Source: Bacteroidota bacterium
GTDB lineage: Bacteria; Bacteroidota; Bacteroidia; Cytophagales; Cyclobacteriaceae
Assembly (NCBI GenBank): GCA_003242315.1
Contig: QGUY01000258.1
Span: 1-5,657, forward strand
DNA: 5,657 nucleotides
Reading direction: 5' to 3'
The translations under genes were made by a program, and so were the position numbers. Within the stretch, counting starts at the first letter, position 1, and every line of letters begins with the position of its first letter. This document shows, in pieces, positions 5,100 to 5,657 of the stretch. The notes under the pieces are model-generated. The model was not told the DNA's origin, ran no database searches, and worked only from the letters and a program-made list of their open reading frames with translations.

Positions 5100-5657
5100 T
5101 TACTGTGCGGCCGCGGCCTCTCCTTCAATCACGCCCGTTGAGAATTTCAGTGGCGTGTTGCTGTTTGCAGGAGAAACCCGGATGTACCCTGACATTTCCT
5201 GGTGGAGGGCCGAGCAGAAGTCGGTGCAGTAGAATGGATATACGCCCGTCTTGTCGGGTACCCACTTCAGCGTCTGTGTTTCACCAGGCATGATGAGTAT
5301 TTCAGCATTGGTCGCGCCTTTAATTGCGAACCCATGAGGCACGTCCCAATCCTGTTCAAGGTTCGTCACGTGGAAATAAACCTGGTCACCAACGCGCACC
5401 CCCTCAATGTTGTCTGGTGTCAGGTGCGACCGTATGGCGGTCATGTACACATGAACATCCTTTCCATTTCGTTCAACCCGTGCCTGGCCCTCTCCCTTTG
5501 CTGCGTATGGGTGTTCATTATCTTCAATTCGATAGAACTTCTCCACGTTATCCCGTATTAGGCTGGCCGGAAGCGCCTCAGCATAGTGCGGTTCACCGGC
5601 AGTCGGGAAGTCGAGAAGCAATTGCATCTTGTCGCCTGATATATCATAGAGCTGTGC
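5100..5657 (-). CDS. nosZ: Nitrous oxide reductase NosZ, clade II type, C-terminal part (5' end outside window)
   Basis: NosZ is the periplasmic multicopper enzyme that reduces N2O to N2. The reading frame is open to the right edge, so only the last 185 residues are here. They contain the C-terminal cupredoxin domain (about residues 60-161 of the fragment) that carries the CuA electron-entry centre. The ligand set is visible: His108 in DVPHGFAI, then Cys144, Cys148, His152 and Met155 in FYCTDFCSALHQEM. Clade I enzymes have Trp between the two cysteines; Asp is here, as I recall for clade II proteins. The beta-propeller domain with the CuZ ligands and any signal peptide (Sec or Tat) lie outside the window. 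An internal Met at 5625-5627 is not the start, because the frame continues upstream with NosZ-like sequence (AQLYDISGDK). The protein ends in a short Ala-rich tail after the cupredoxin fold. The neighbours nosB, nosL and nosDFY confirm the assignment. Confidence 0.96.
   Translation of the reverse strand, partial: AQLYDISGDKMQLLLDFPTAGEPHYAEALPASLIRDNVEKFYRIEDNEHPYAAKGEGQARVERNGKDVHVYMTAIRSHLTPDNIEGVRVGDQVYFHVTNLEQDWDVPHGFAIKGATNAEILIMPGETQTLKWVPDKTGVYPFYCTDFCSALHQEMSGYIRVSPANSNTPLKFSTGVIEGEAAAAQ

Noticed and set aside
5202..5561. A 119-codon plus-strand frame opposite nosZ
   Set aside because: It is antisense to the CuA domain, which is strongly conserved on the minus strand. No independent evidence supports it.

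Overview
The window is most likely from a member of the Bacteroidota. It carries the downstream part of a clade II (atypical) nitrous oxide reductase gene cluster. All convincing genes are on the minus strand, so transcription runs from the right edge to the left. The assignment rests on the NosZ CuA motif (C-T-D-F-C, where clade I enzymes have C-T-W-F-C), the four-helix NosB-like membrane protein directly after nosZ, the order nosZ-nosB-nosL-nosD-nosF-nosY, mostly AT-rich leaders without Shine-Dalgarno sequences, and GT/CA-rich intergenic repeats. A genus cannot be named from this sequence.

Layout in transcription order. nosZ (C-terminal cupredoxin domain only, cut by the right edge) is followed by a 69-bp gap holding a long imperfect hairpin. 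Then come nosB, nosL, nosD, nosF and nosY, packed with 4-bp, 4-bp (with the start chosen here) and 14-bp overlaps and a 3-bp gap, so they are probably translationally coupled. Forty bases further on lies a group III truncated haemoglobin. Right after its stop codon is a textbook intrinsic terminator, so the globin is probably the last gene of the nos operon. Next is a 214-bp spacer with that terminator and a GT-rich tandem repeat, then a separate OsmC-family gene, an inverted repeat, and about 115 bp of unassigned sequence with one perfect DnaA-box match.

How the genes work together. NosZ reduces N2O to N2 in the periplasm using the CuA and CuZ copper centres. NosL is the copper-delivering lipoprotein. 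NosD, NosF and NosY form the ABC-type assembly machine that takes copper from NosL and matures NosZ. NosB is a conserved but functionally undefined membrane protein of clade II clusters. The globin may bind or remove NO or O2 near the pathway. The OsmC protein is probably a thiol peroxidase and is not obviously part of the nos unit. No electron-donor genes (nosC, nosG, nosH, nosR) are visible, and they could lie upstream of the right edge.

I see no CRISPR array, tRNA, rRNA, transposase or phage gene. The system is a known one. The least explained parts are NosB, the globin in the operon, the nosZ-nosB hairpin and the tandem repeat.
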